Assembly: GCF_004361855.1 (NCBI RefSeq)
Contig: NZ_SNWQ01000021.1
Location: 1 to 64,000, forward strand
Origin: Kribbella caucasensis
GTDB taxonomy: Bacteria > Actinomycetota > Actinomycetes > Propionibacteriales > Kribbellaceae
Reading direction: 5' to 3'
DNA length: 64,000 nt
The position numbers were made by a program, and so were the translations under genes. The notes beneath the pieces were generated by a model. It did not search any database, was not told the DNA's origin, and saw only the letters and a list, made by a program, of their open reading frames with translations. This document shows positions 7,498 through 16,375 of this stretch, in pieces; positions within the stretch are counted from its first letter, which is position 1; the number at the start of each line of letters is the position of its first letter.

Positions 7498-9777
7498 TCA
7501 GCGTGCACCGAGCTCGTAGATCCTGACCTCGCCTTCCTGATAACGCAACACCGCCAACTCGTCCAGCTTCGCGGACACCGGTCCGGCCCGCCGGTCAGCG
7601 TAGATCCAGCGTGCGCCGTACTGCCGGTGAACCTCCTCCAGCAACTGTGGGGTCGGCGCCGTCAGTATCCGGAGGGTGAGCTGGACCCGGTCCGGCCACG
7701 GAGACGCCTGAAACCTGAAGCTCTTGCCCCCGACTCCGTTGGAGGTCAGCGACTGCTGGGTGTAGGCCCAGCCCTCCATCAGGGTTCGGCGACCCGCGAT
7801 CCCGCTGACGAGATATCCTCGCGCATCGCAATCGGGGGTCCGGGGACCGCCCGACTGGCACCAACTGCCGGTGACCACTACGTCCGTCGGCGCGGAGTGC
7901 GCCCCGAGCCACACTGCCGCCGCCTGCTCGTCCGGATGGACCAGCCCGGTCACCGCGCGATAGTTCCCGTCCGTCCGGAAAGCGTAGTACGAGTACCTGG
8001 CCATGCCCGCGAGAGACAGCGCGATCACCACGAGGACGGGCACCGCGAAGCCGAGTCCCGGCTGTTTCGCCCAGCGGCGCCTACTCAATAGCCACCCGGA
8101 GACCAACAGCGCGGTCAGTACGGCGGCCACCAGCAGTGGCCGAGCCAGCGCCTCGACCTGAGCATCTCTGGAATCACCGGTTCGGAACCTGGGTTGTTCG
8201 GTGGCCTTGTAGAACACGACGCCGAGCACCAGTGCGGACACGCTGACCAGCACCATCGTCCGGCGGCTACGGCCTTCGAACGCGACGGCCACCAGCCAAC
8301 CCGCCGCCGCGGCCGCGAACGGTACGACGCTGCGGAGGAAGTACTGCTCGCTCGCCCCCGGGTGGTTGACCAACAACATGCCCGCCCAAGCGCCCGCGAG
8401 GGCACCGACCAGCAGCCAGGCGACCGGATCGCGCCTGGTCGACCGGACCAGAAGCAAACCGAAACCGGTCAGCAGTCCGGCAGAAGACAACAGGATTAGT
8501 CCCAGCAGGACCGCGAGCCCGGCGATCGCCGTCGAGTCACCGAAGGTCAGCGGCGGCGGTAGCAAGCCGCCAGTGCCTGGCAGCGACGAGTCGCCGGTTA
8601 TCGCGCGGTAGTCGGGCTGAAACTTGGCGATTGCCAAGAACTGGAATCCTGATCCGCTGGTGCTCCCGGCGACAAAACGCAAAGTGCCGATCATGGCGAG
8701 GACCAGGATCAGGCCAGCACTGACCGAACGCCAAGGCAGCTTCCGGTCCCGGATCAGTACGAACAGCGCGGCCAATCCGACTCCGCCGATCAGGATCGGC
8801 AAGGAAGACGGTTTCGATCCACCGCTGACGGCCGCCAGCGCGGCGGCGAGCACCCAGGCGCCACGGCCGCCGCTGCGATGGAACAAGGCGTCGACGAGGA
8901 GGATCGCCGCCGCGGCCCCGGTGACGATGCTGAATGTCAGGGAAGGGCTGAGCAGACTCGCAGATCCGGTCGGCAGGACCGCCAGTGCGGCCAGCACTCC
9001 GGTCCACCACACCTTGCTGACCTGCCGGGCCAGGGAGGCGGACACGAGCAGCACGACAAACGCCTGCGGCAGCAGCCAGAGTCGGAAATACACCAAGGCC
9101 GGCGAGATGCGAGTGATGTCCACCGCACCGGCCATGTCAGCGTTGGCGAACCAGTGGTACTCCAGCGGTTCACCAGCCACCTGCGGCAACTGCGGCGGCA
9201 CCGACCGTACCAGCTCCTGCACCATCGACAGGTGAAACAGCAGGTCCGGGTAATAGGACGTACCGCTCGGTGGCGGCTTGTGATCGGAAAGCACGTTGAA
9301 AGTGACGATGACGACCAGCACGGTCGCGCAGATCGCCACGCCCCAGGACCAGGCCACTGGCAGCGGAGCCGGCGCCGCGATCCGCCAGCACGGCCGCAGC
9401 TGGGGCACCGACGCGAAGGCGGCCAGAACGAGCAGTGGCCAGGCCAGCAACCAGGATGGCAGTCCCAGCGCCGTGAAGATCGCCCAGCCCAGCAATTGGT
9501 AAGCCATCCCGACCGCTGCACCGAGGCCGACGTCCTCGGCCCAGTTTCCGGTGCTTCGCCACGCAACCCGCAGCAGCAGTACGCCGGGTACGACGACACA
9601 GCAGCCGAAATAGAGGCCGTACCTGACGATGGCGGGCAACGGCACGTCGATAGCGAGCAGTCCGCCAATGCCGGCCACAGCCGGAAAAAGCCACGGAACA
9701 AGCCGGACAACATTCGCAAGCCCGGGCGCGCGAGGACGCGTCGCAACGGTTGCCTCCCTCCGTTCGATCGCCGTCAC
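7498..9777 (-). CDS. Polytopic membrane protein, GT-C-like glycosyltransferase (paralog 1 of 5)
   Basis: The protein has about 759 residues, with many membrane spans from residue 25 to about 590 and a soluble C-terminal part. The first long loop holds YYPDLLFH and then GEPLEYHWF (Tyr207-His208). This layout resembles GT-C enzymes that use polyprenyl-linked sugar donors outside the membrane. The C-terminal domain has a Cys640-x9-Cys650 pair, a LMEGWAYTQ motif and an ending with YGARWIYADR. I chose GTG 9777 because the downstream sequence aligns with the start of the next gene and a weak AGAAGAG lies upstream; GTG 9804 is possible. The GT-C assignment rests on architecture, not on a recognised family name. 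Confidence 0.75.
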   Translation of the reverse strand: MTAIERREATVATRPRAPGLANVVRLVPWLFPAVAGIGGLLAIDVPLPAIVRYGLYFGCCVVVPGVLLLRVAWRSTGNWAEDVGLGAAVGMAYQLLGWAIFTALGLPSWLLAWPLLVLAAFASVPQLRPCWRIAAPAPLPVAWSWGVAICATVLVVIVTFNVLSDHKPPPSGTSYYPDLLFHLSMVQELVRSVPPQLPQVAGEPLEYHWFANADMAGAVDITRISPALVYFRLWLLPQAFVVLLVSASLARQVSKVWWTGVLAALAVLPTGSASLLSPSLTFSIVTGAAAAILLVDALFHRSGGRGAWVLAAALAAVSGGSKPSSLPILIGGVGLAALFVLIRDRKLPWRSVSAGLILVLAMIGTLRFVAGSTSGSGFQFLAIAKFQPDYRAITGDSSLPGTGGLLPPPLTFGDSTAIAGLAVLLGLILLSSAGLLTGFGLLLVRSTRRDPVAWLLVGALAGAWAGMLLVNHPGASEQYFLRSVVPFAAAAAGWLVAVAFEGRSRRTMVLVSVSALVLGVVFYKATEQPRFRTGDSRDAQVEALARPLLVAAVLTALLVSGWLLSRRRWAKQPGLGFAVPVLVVIALSLAGMARYSYYAFRTDGNYRAVTGLVHPDEQAAAVWLGAHSAPTDVVVTGSWCQSGGPRTPDCDARGYLVSGIAGRRTLMEGWAYTQQSLTSNGVGGKSFRFQASPWPDRVQLTLRILTAPTPQLLEEVHRQYGARWIYADRRAGPVSAKLDELAVLRYQEGEVRIYELGAR

Positions 9778-9796
9778 GCCTGATCGCTCTTCTGCG

Positions 9797-9820
9797 GTGC
9801 TCACCGGCCTATTTGAGCAC
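9797..9820. promoter_or_regulatory. 7-bp inverted repeat in a divergent promoter region
   Basis: GTGCTCA (9797-9803) and TGAGCAC (9814-9820) are perfect complements spaced by 10 bases. They lie between the two divergent GT-C-like genes, the place for a shared operator. The repeat also overlaps the alternative GTG start at 9804 of the leftward gene. Confidence 0.35.
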
Positions 9821-9921
9821 GGTGCAACTCCCACCTGGCGGAGCCTGCCGATTCCCGAGCTCGTGACGCCGCGTGGCGCTGGCCGGCAGGTAGTAGGGTC
9901 GCCCCGAGCGCCGGAGGGAAC

Positions 9922-9996
9922 ATGCGGGAAACGGACTATCACCTGAACGAATCCGAGCACAGGGGTGAGCCTCAGCCTGTGAAAAGCCGCTCATGA
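9922..9996 (+). CDS. 24-residue leader ORF coupled to the GT-C-like gene
   Basis: An ATG at 9922 with a strong GGAGGG about 5 bases upstream opens a 24-codon frame (MRETDYHLNES at the start, SRS at the end). Its TGA overlaps the ATG at 9993 as ATGA. The membrane gene has no convincing ribosome site of its own, so translation of the leader would deliver ribosomes to it. The peptide has no recognisable function, and no run of a single amino acid suggests attenuation. It is hydrophilic and histidine/glutamate-rich. Confidence 0.5.
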   Translation: MRETDYHLNESEHRGEPQPVKSRS

Positions 9997-12329
9997 TGTC
10001 GGTGATCCAACGCCGGCAAGCACCCGCACCGCCCGCCGAGCCGCGCCGGGCTGTCCGGGCTCGGAGTTTGTCGTTGACGGTGCTGCCGTGGCTGTTCCCG
10101 CCGCTGGCCTCGGTGGTCGGGCTGCTGATGATTGACGTGCCGCTCGGCGCGATCGTCCGCTATGCCGCTTATTTCGTGGCCTGCGTGGCCCTGCCCGGCG
10201 TCTTGTTGATGCGGGCGTTGTGGCGTAGTACTGGCAGCTGGGCCGAGGACGTCGGGTTGGGATCCGGGGTCGGCATTGCTTACCAGCTTGCGGGGTGGGC
10301 TCTGTTCACCTGGCTGGGCTGGCAGCAGGTTTTGGTCGTCTGGCCGGTCCTGGTCCTGCTGTGTTTCGCACTGGTGCCGAGGCTGCGGCCGTACTGGCGG
10401 ATCGCCGAGCCCGAGCCGTTGCCGATGGCGTGGTCATGGGGCCTGTCGATCTGCATGAGCCTGCTCGCGCTGGCGATCACGCTGGGCCTGATGGCGGATC
10501 ACGTGCCACCACCTCGTGGCGTCTCATACTATCCCGACCTGCTCTACCACCTGTCGATGGTGAACGAACTGCTCCGCAGCGTCCCGCCGCAACTGCCCCA
10601 GGTGGCGGGGGAGGCGTTGGAGTACCACTGGTTCTCCGATGCCGACATCGCGGGCGCCGTCGACATCACCGGGCTTTCACCGGTCCTGGTGCTGTACCGG
10701 CTGTCGATGCTGCCGTTGACGTTCGCCGCCCTGCTGGCCGGAGCCGCTTTGGCCCGTCAGGTCAGCCGGGTGTGGTGGACCGGCCTGGTGGTCGGCTTCA
10801 TCTTCGTCGTACCGCATCTGGGCTTCCTGGTGCCTGCTTGGCCCCAGGTGGACCCGATCGGCCCGGTGAGCCTTCTGAGTCCCTCGCAGACCTTGGCGAC
10901 CGTGGCGGTCACCGCGGCAGCGTGCTTCGTCATCGCCGCGCTCTATCGCGGCGGGGGCAGGGGTGTCTGGGTGCTCGCGGTAGCCATGGCGATCGTCGGC
11001 GGTGGCTCGAAGCCGACTGTGCTGCCCATCCTGCTCGGTGGAGTGGGAGTGTCGGCGTTGTACCTGCTGCTGAGGGACCGTCGGATCCCCTGGCGGTCCG
11101 TCCTGATCGGTGGTCTGCTGGCCGCGATAGCCGTCGGAACGATGCTCACCGTGGCCGGGAGCACCAGCGGGTCCAACGTCCAGCTCTTCGCGATCGCGAA
11201 GTTCCAGCCTGGTTATCGCGGGTCCACCGGTGACGGTTCGATGGCCGGCACGGGCGGACTGTTGCTTCCGTCCCTGACCGGGGACCGGCTTGCGGTGGCG
11301 GGAGCCGTGGTGACGCTCGCTGCCCTGGCGCTCGCGCATGCCGGCCTGCTGGCCGGTTTCGCGCTGAGCAAGGTCAAGGCGGTGCGGCACGACCCGGTTG
11401 CGTGGTGGCTGGTCGGCGCGCTGACCGCTTCCTGGCTTGGGCTGTGCTGGGTGGATCACCCGTCCGCGAGTGAGTATTACTTCCTCCGCTCCTGCGTACC
11501 GTTCGCGGCCGCAGCGGTCGCCTGGCTGGTCGCTGCCGCGGTCCGAGGTCGTAGCCGGCGCACGATCCTGCGCGTGAGCCTGGCCGGGCTGGCGACTGGT
11601 GCCGCGATTGCGGCGTGCGCGGACCTGGTCACAGAATCCGCCACCGGGTCGCGGGCCGCCCAGATCGAGGTCCTGGCCCGGCCTGTGCTGGTGGCCGTTG
11701 GGCTTGCCGTGCTGGTGCTGGCGGTATGGCTGCCGACGGCGCGCCTCCGGCGAGGCCTCGCCGGACTTGGAACGGCTTTCGCGATGCTCATGGTGATCGG
11801 ACTGCCGATCGGCTCGACCGCCGCAGACGCCTGGTCGGTGCGTGACGACCCCGGCTCGGGGGGTTACGTTTCGACGTTCTGGCGGATCTACCCCGACGAG
11901 GTCGCCGCGGCTCGGTGGCTGGCGAGGAACTCGTCCCCGGACGATGTCGTGGCCACCAACACCTTCTGCCGGCCGGCTGGCGCGCAGCGGCCCGGTTGCG
12001 ACGCCCGGGGATACATCGTGAGCGGCATCGCCGGTCGCCGCACGCTCCTGGAGGGCTGGGCCTATACGCAGCAGGCGTTGGCGACGCACGGTGTGAACGG
12101 CCGGAAGTACACCGTCCAGCCCTCGCCGTGGCCGGATCGGGTCGAGCTGACCAACCGGGTCCTCACCGCCCCGACCGCCCAACTGCTGACCGAAATGCGG
12201 TCGCGGTACGGCGTGCGCTGGATCTACGCGGACCTCCGCGACGGGCCGATTTCGGCGAAGCTGGACGACCTCGCCGTGCTCCGCCACCGGCAATCCCGGG
12301 TACAGATCTACGAACTCGCCGGGCCGTGA
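9993..12329 (+). CDS. Polytopic membrane protein, GT-C-like glycosyltransferase (paralog 2 of 5)
   Basis: This 778-residue protein is closely similar to the divergent neighbour over its whole length. Hydrophobic spans fill about residues 25-600. The first large loop contains YYPDLLYHLS followed by GEALEYHWF (Tyr211-His212). The C-terminal domain carries Cys659-x9-Cys669, LLEGWAYTQ and YGVRWIYADLR. The two genes are head-to-head, so they arose by inverted duplication or were rearranged afterwards. The start overlaps a 24-codon leader ORF; a second ATG follows directly. It would act at the plasma membrane with its tail outside (inferred from the cysteine pair). Confidence 0.77.
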   Translation: MMSVIQRRQAPAPPAEPRRAVRARSLSLTVLPWLFPPLASVVGLLMIDVPLGAIVRYAAYFVACVALPGVLLMRALWRSTGSWAEDVGLGSGVGIAYQLAGWALFTWLGWQQVLVVWPVLVLLCFALVPRLRPYWRIAEPEPLPMAWSWGLSICMSLLALAITLGLMADHVPPPRGVSYYPDLLYHLSMVNELLRSVPPQLPQVAGEALEYHWFSDADIAGAVDITGLSPVLVLYRLSMLPLTFAALLAGAALARQVSRVWWTGLVVGFIFVVPHLGFLVPAWPQVDPIGPVSLLSPSQTLATVAVTAAACFVIAALYRGGGRGVWVLAVAMAIVGGGSKPTVLPILLGGVGVSALYLLLRDRRIPWRSVLIGGLLAAIAVGTMLTVAGSTSGSNVQLFAIAKFQPGYRGSTGDGSMAGTGGLLLPSLTGDRLAVAGAVVTLAALALAHAGLLAGFALSKVKAVRHDPVAWWLVGALTASWLGLCWVDHPSASEYYFLRSCVPFAAAAVAWLVAAAVRGRSRRTILRVSLAGLATGAAIAACADLVTESATGSRAAQIEVLARPVLVAVGLAVLVLAVWLPTARLRRGLAGLGTAFAMLMVIGLPIGSTAADAWSVRDDPGSGGYVSTFWRIYPDEVAAARWLARNSSPDDVVATNTFCRPAGAQRPGCDARGYIVSGIAGRRTLLEGWAYTQQALATHGVNGRKYTVQPSPWPDRVELTNRVLTAPTAQLLTEMRSRYGVRWIYADLRDGPISAKLDDLAVLRHRQSRVQIYELAGP

Positions 12330-12378
12330 AAGGCCGAACCGGGCTTTCGCCGGGTTCAGGCGCATATCGAAAGGCTGG

Positions 12379-12384
12379 TATAAC
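12379..12384 (+). promoter_or_regulatory. -10 box for a probable leaderless mRNA
   Basis: TATAAC sits 6 bases before the GTG at 12391. Transcription would begin at or next to the start codon, which fits the lack of a ribosome binding site there. No clear -35 box is visible. Confidence 0.45.
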
Positions 12385-12390
12385 TCTCTG

Positions 12391-14082
12391 GTGACAGCCA
12401 CAGGTCAAGAGCGGCTGACGGATTCTCCCGAATTTCTGCTCTTCTGCACGACGGCCTTCGAATTCTGGCAGCGGAACCTGCTCCCCGATGGCGAGCGGGT
12501 GATCCTGGTCGAAGCGATGAGCCAAGATATCCGCGTGACGCTGCGTAATCTCACCGTGGCGAACGCACTGCGCCGGTTCATCCCGGCCAAGCTGGTCGTC
12601 TTCACCGGCGCGGACGACGACTGGAACGAGATCGCCTGGACCTTCTTCGACTCCGAGGCGCTGTCGGCCATCTCTCGCGCGTACGGCGCGGTCGACGTGA
12701 TTGACATCCACGACCTGGTGGACAGCCGGATCGACAATCCCGAGCCCGGGGATCTGCACGTCGCCGGGAAGGACCTGCCGGTGGCCGGATCGGGAATCGA
12801 GCCGGCCGTGCTGGAGGAGATCGTCCGCGCGACGGTCTGCCGGGTGCTCAAGATCCCGCGCGTGACCGACGAGATCAGCGCCGGTGCGAAGTACGCCGAG
12901 GTGCGGCAGCGCAGCGCGCAGTTCTCGGACATCTACGACGCCCTGTTCACCGGCCTCGACCCGGTCGCCCTGGTGACCAGTCATGTCGACTACAACCACT
13001 GGGGGCTGGCGGTCGAGACGGCCACCCGGTTCAACGTGCCCACGGTGCACGTCCAGAGCACCGGCAGCCTCAAGGCGTATGCGCTCTTCCCCGAGAGCCG
13101 GCGCGGCGCCGCGACGTTCCGAGCCGAGCTCACCCATCAGATCGCCGAGTTCTTCGAGCAATACGTCTGGTCGAACCGGGACCGGTTGCGGTCCAGCGCC
13201 GAGCTGACCGCCTGGCGGCTGAAGGGCAACTGGGGCAAGCCGTCGTGGTGGCGTGGTGGTTCGATGTCGGCGATCGAGCTGCAGACCCCGCAGGAGCGGT
13301 TGTCGGTGCGCGAGCACGCCCTAGCCAGATTCGGCTTCGACTCTGACAAGCCGGTGGTCGCGGTATTCAACCACGCCATCTCCGACGCGCCCCGCACGAA
13401 CTTCGAGATCTTCGACGATCTGGCCGCCTGGTACGAGGCGACGGCGGAGTACGCGGCCAAGCACGAGGACGTGAACTGGCTCTTCATCGACCATCCGAAC
13501 CAGTACCTGTACGACGGGACCGGATTCTTCGACAGCCTGAAGGAGCGGCACGCCGGCTCGCCGCTGGTCTTCCTGCCCAGCCTCGAGCTGAGCAAGAACG
13601 TGATGTGGAGCCTGGTCGATCTCGGCATCACGGTCCGCGGCAGCATCAGCAACGAGCTGCCCGCGTTCGGCATCCCGGCCATCCAGGCCGGCTGGTCGGA
13701 GTGGAGCCACTGCGGGTTCACCATCGTGGCGAAGGACGCCGACGACTACTGGGCACGGCTGGACGAATCGATCGAGAGCCTGCTGGATGGGCGCCCGCTG
13801 CTCACCGATCAGCAGATCGAGCGGGCCCGGCTCTGGGCATGGTTCTACCGCGGCGCAACGGACGTCTCGAGCCAACTGGTACAGCACTGGGAGATGGGCC
13901 GGACCGATCATCTGCTGCTCGCCGTCAGGGTGGCGATGCAGCACGTCGAGGCAGACGCCGACCCGGCCTTCACCGCCATCCGCAGGATGTGGGCCCGCAA
14001 GGATCCCTTCCTGACCCGCATCGACATGACGTCGTCCCCCGAGGAGTTCACGATGGCGATGGGTGGGGTGGGCCACCTATGA
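12391..14082 (+). CDS. Putative GT-B-type surface-polysaccharide glycosyltransferase
   Basis: The 563-residue soluble protein has no signal peptide or membrane span. The second half has features of capsule/KpsC-like GT-B enzymes: VVAVFNHAISDAP, WLFIDHPNQYLYDG, PSLELSKNVMWSLVD, and a donor-site-like GSISNELPAFGIPAIQAG followed by HCGF. It would transfer a sugar to a cytoplasmic polymer or lipid-linked acceptor. The GTG start has a TATAAC box 6 bases upstream and no ribosome site, so it is probably leaderless. It heads a tightly overlapping three-gene operon with the next two genes (ATGA, then TGATG). Donor and acceptor are unknown. Confidence 0.62.
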   Translation: MTATGQERLTDSPEFLLFCTTAFEFWQRNLLPDGERVILVEAMSQDIRVTLRNLTVANALRRFIPAKLVVFTGADDDWNEIAWTFFDSEALSAISRAYGAVDVIDIHDLVDSRIDNPEPGDLHVAGKDLPVAGSGIEPAVLEEIVRATVCRVLKIPRVTDEISAGAKYAEVRQRSAQFSDIYDALFTGLDPVALVTSHVDYNHWGLAVETATRFNVPTVHVQSTGSLKAYALFPESRRGAATFRAELTHQIAEFFEQYVWSNRDRLRSSAELTAWRLKGNWGKPSWWRGGSMSAIELQTPQERLSVREHALARFGFDSDKPVVAVFNHAISDAPRTNFEIFDDLAAWYEATAEYAAKHEDVNWLFIDHPNQYLYDGTGFFDSLKERHAGSPLVFLPSLELSKNVMWSLVDLGITVRGSISNELPAFGIPAIQAGWSEWSHCGFTIVAKDADDYWARLDESIESLLDGRPLLTDQQIERARLWAWFYRGATDVSSQLVQHWEMGRTDHLLLAVRVAMQHVEADADPAFTAIRRMWARKDPFLTRIDMTSSPEEFTMAMGGVGHL

Positions 14083-15395
14083 CCAGGGCTTTCACCGCGC
14101 CGCGGTTCCAGACCGCATTCGATCGGGTGGTCGAGCCGCTGACGCTGCCCGGCGAACTGAGGTCGGGGGAGACCCCTGAGCTGACCACGGTCGACCAACT
14201 GGTCCGTGGCGTCGCCGTGATCGGCCGCTTCATCGCCTCGGCGGGACTGATCGGCGTCAAGGTGCGGCCGACCGGCCATCCCCTCCGGGTCACCGCGCAC
14301 TTCAGCTTCGACAGTATGTCGCTGGAGTGGTGGGACGAACGCATCACGACAGCAGGGCCCGGTGCCGTCGCGCCGCGGCTGTTCGTGGTGCGTGCACAGG
14401 GCAGGACGCGCGGCGCCGTCCTGCTGATCCGGCCGGCAGCAGGTTTCACCAGAGCGGCAACCGGGGTCGTCAGCTTCGACCTCCGGCCGGAGGAGTTGAC
14501 CGCGGAGGGGCTGTTCGTCCTCGAGGTGGTCAGCATCGACGAGGGCCGGCCGGCGTGGGCGCAGGCCGCGGTGGCCGGTTCGATCGGCATCATGCTGTGG
14601 GCGATCGAGTTCACCGAAGTGGACGGTGATCGAGAGATCGGCCTGGCCTCCACCGGCCAGCTGCCGGTCGACCCGAAGAGTGGCACGCTGCCGCTCAGCG
14701 GCGAGTACTACGTGGCGAATCCGAACGACGGAGACGAGCCGCGGAGCTGGATCGCTCGGGCGACTGTGGTCGAACCTCTGGTGCCGAGCCCCAAGGCCGT
14801 GCCGGTCGTCGAGCCCGTCGTGCCGGTCGTCGAGCCCGTCGCGCCGGTCGCGGAGCAGGGGGTCGAGCCCGTCGAGAGCCTGCCGAGGGCGTCCCGTGGC
14901 ATCAAGCGCAGGGTCAAACGCGGGGTCAGGCGCGCCGCCCGCTGGGTCGTCCCACTGGCCGCCGTTCCGGTGGCGAGGAGATTGAGCAAGCGCGCGGCGG
15001 TTCTTGAGCGCAGGGTCCTGCGAGCGGCCAAGCGGCCGTCGGCCGGTTCCGCGTCCCCGGTGAGCGCCATCCCGCCCACCCCACCGCCTCCGCCGCCTCC
15101 GCCACCTACTCCTCCGGCGCCGCCCGGACCGCCTCCGAACCCACTCGCCGATGCGATGGCCGACCTGGTCAGCCGAAACCTTGTCCAGGTGGAGCTGGTC
15201 GGGGTCGAACCTGGCGCGACGCCCGGCGTGCAGGTGCGGGCACGCGAGGACGCCGAGATCGAGATCGTCACCGACGGTCCGCTGACGGGTCCGGCGCTGA
15301 TCCGGCTGTCGATCGACCCAGCGGTCCTGCGCGAGGTGCCGGGGGTCGACGACAGGACGGTGCGCTGGGATCTGGTCGTCCGGGCCGAGTCCTGA
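14079..15395 (+). CDS. Hypothetical protein with basic, repeat and polyproline linkers
   Basis: I do not recognise this 438-residue protein. Residues 1-225 look like a mixed beta-rich domain. A tandem linker (PVVEPVV/PVVEPVA) follows, then a very basic helical stretch near residues 270-325 (RRVKRGVRRAARW and similar), a polyproline linker of about 25 residues, and a compact C-terminal beta-type domain of about 85 residues. The ATG overlaps the preceding stop as ATGA and the TGA overlaps the next start, so three proteins are made together. The basic segment could bind membrane or anionic polymer. An assembly or scaffold role in glycan synthesis is only a guess. Confidence 0.6.
   Translation: MTRAFTAPRFQTAFDRVVEPLTLPGELRSGETPELTTVDQLVRGVAVIGRFIASAGLIGVKVRPTGHPLRVTAHFSFDSMSLEWWDERITTAGPGAVAPRLFVVRAQGRTRGAVLLIRPAAGFTRAATGVVSFDLRPEELTAEGLFVLEVVSIDEGRPAWAQAAVAGSIGIMLWAIEFTEVDGDREIGLASTGQLPVDPKSGTLPLSGEYYVANPNDGDEPRSWIARATVVEPLVPSPKAVPVVEPVVPVVEPVAPVAEQGVEPVESLPRASRGIKRRVKRGVRRAARWVVPLAAVPVARRLSKRAAVLERRVLRAAKRPSAGSASPVSAIPPTPPPPPPPPPTPPAPPGPPPNPLADAMADLVSRNLVQVELVGVEPGATPGVQVRAREDAEIEIVTDGPLTGPALIRLSIDPAVLREVPGVDDRTVRWDLVVRAES
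14799..14860 (+). repeat. 21-bp tandem repeat inside a coding sequence
   Basis: Two exact 21-base units (14799-14819 and 14820-14840) and a degenerate third encode the PVVEPV linker of the hypothetical protein. Copy number could vary between strains without shifting the frame. Confidence 0.75.
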
Positions 15396-16375
15396 TGGTC
15401 ACCGAGTACCGGCCTCAGCTGGGTGGCGACGGCGACAAGAACGGCGCCCTGCTCCGGGCTCTGCTGAACGAGTCCGAACCCGGCCGCCTGGTCCTGCCGG
15501 CCGGGTCGTACCCGATCAGCGGAGGCCTGGTACTCACCGATTCGTGGTCCCTGTCCGGTTCCGGTGCGACGCTGTGGCGGGCGGAGGCCGAGCAGGCGGC
15601 CCTGATCCACATCCTAGGATCGGGCGTAGCGGTCACCGACCTCACCCTCGAACTCCCCGACTCCTCGCCCGGTCCGCACGACGGAGCCGAGTGGACCGCC
15701 ATCACGATCGGCCGGTACTTCTACACCGACAAGCCGCAGTGGATCGAACGGATCACCGTCGACCGGGTAGTGGTCCGGCGTGTCGGTCGGTGCGCTGCGA
15801 ACAACATCACCCTGATCGGGGCGGTCCGGGACGCGCGATTTACGAATCTCCAAGTGCACGGGGGCGGCACCGCCTTCATCGCGCATTGGGGTGCCGTCGG
15901 CAACGGAGTCAGTGACATCACCGGGCACTCGCTGCACCCTCACCACTTCCAAGTCGACGGCCTGCGGGTGTACGACGCGTTCGAGGCGTTCTGTCTCAGC
16001 TCGGTGCATGACGTCGAGGTGCGGAACGTGCAGTGCGAAGGGGTGGAGATCGGATTCCGGTTGTTGCCCGGCGACAACACCGACCGCTACAACGAGAACG
16101 GCGCCGACTCGGGCATCAACCAGCGGCTGTTGATCCACAACTGTGACATCGGCTGGTGCGGCGACCTCTACGCGATCCGGGTCGCTGGCTGGGGCCGGAG
16201 CGAGGTCGACGGAGCCGTCACCACCCGAGCGTTCGTCGACCTCGGTCTTCGCGACGTGACGGTCCGGCCACTGCCAGTCATGGTCGGCAGCCGCCCGCCC
16301 CGGCAGGGACGCAGGCCGATCGTGGTCGAAGACGCCGGCTCGGTGGACCTCAACGACGTCCGCGTGCTTACGTGA
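15395..16375 (+). CDS. Right-handed parallel beta-helix protein (pectate-lyase-like fold)
   Basis: This 326-residue protein shows the regular short beta-strand/turn pattern of a single-stranded beta-helix, starting with a glycine/alanine cap (LVLPAGSYPISGGL) and continuing with ITVDRVVVRRVGR, NNITLIGAVRDARFTNLQVHGG and HDVEVRNVQCEGVEIGF. There is no signal peptide, which is unusual for a secreted polysaccharide lyase. The ATG overlaps the preceding stop (TGATG). The operon with a GT-B enzyme suggests it binds or trims an intracellular glycan, or is exported by an unrecognised route. The last 8 bases overlap the opposing epimerase gene. Confidence 0.7.
   Translation: MVTEYRPQLGGDGDKNGALLRALLNESEPGRLVLPAGSYPISGGLVLTDSWSLSGSGATLWRAEAEQAALIHILGSGVAVTDLTLELPDSSPGPHDGAEWTAITIGRYFYTDKPQWIERITVDRVVVRRVGRCAANNITLIGAVRDARFTNLQVHGGGTAFIAHWGAVGNGVSDITGHSLHPHHFQVDGLRVYDAFEAFCLSSVHDVEVRNVQCEGVEIGFRLLPGDNTDRYNENGADSGINQRLLIHNCDIGWCGDLYAIRVAGWGRSEVDGAVTTRAFVDLGLRDVTVRPLPVMVGSRPPRQGRRPIVVEDAGSVDLNDVRVLT

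Noticed and set aside
7498..12329. The large membrane proteins as secondary transporters or MFS proteins
   Set aside because: They lack transporter motifs, have long outer loops with a conserved YH motif and a soluble C-terminal domain, and sit among glycan genes; GT-C fits better.
14799..15135. Tandem and polyproline sequence as a non-coding satellite
   Set aside because: The repeats keep frame within a translationally coupled gene and encode linker segments.
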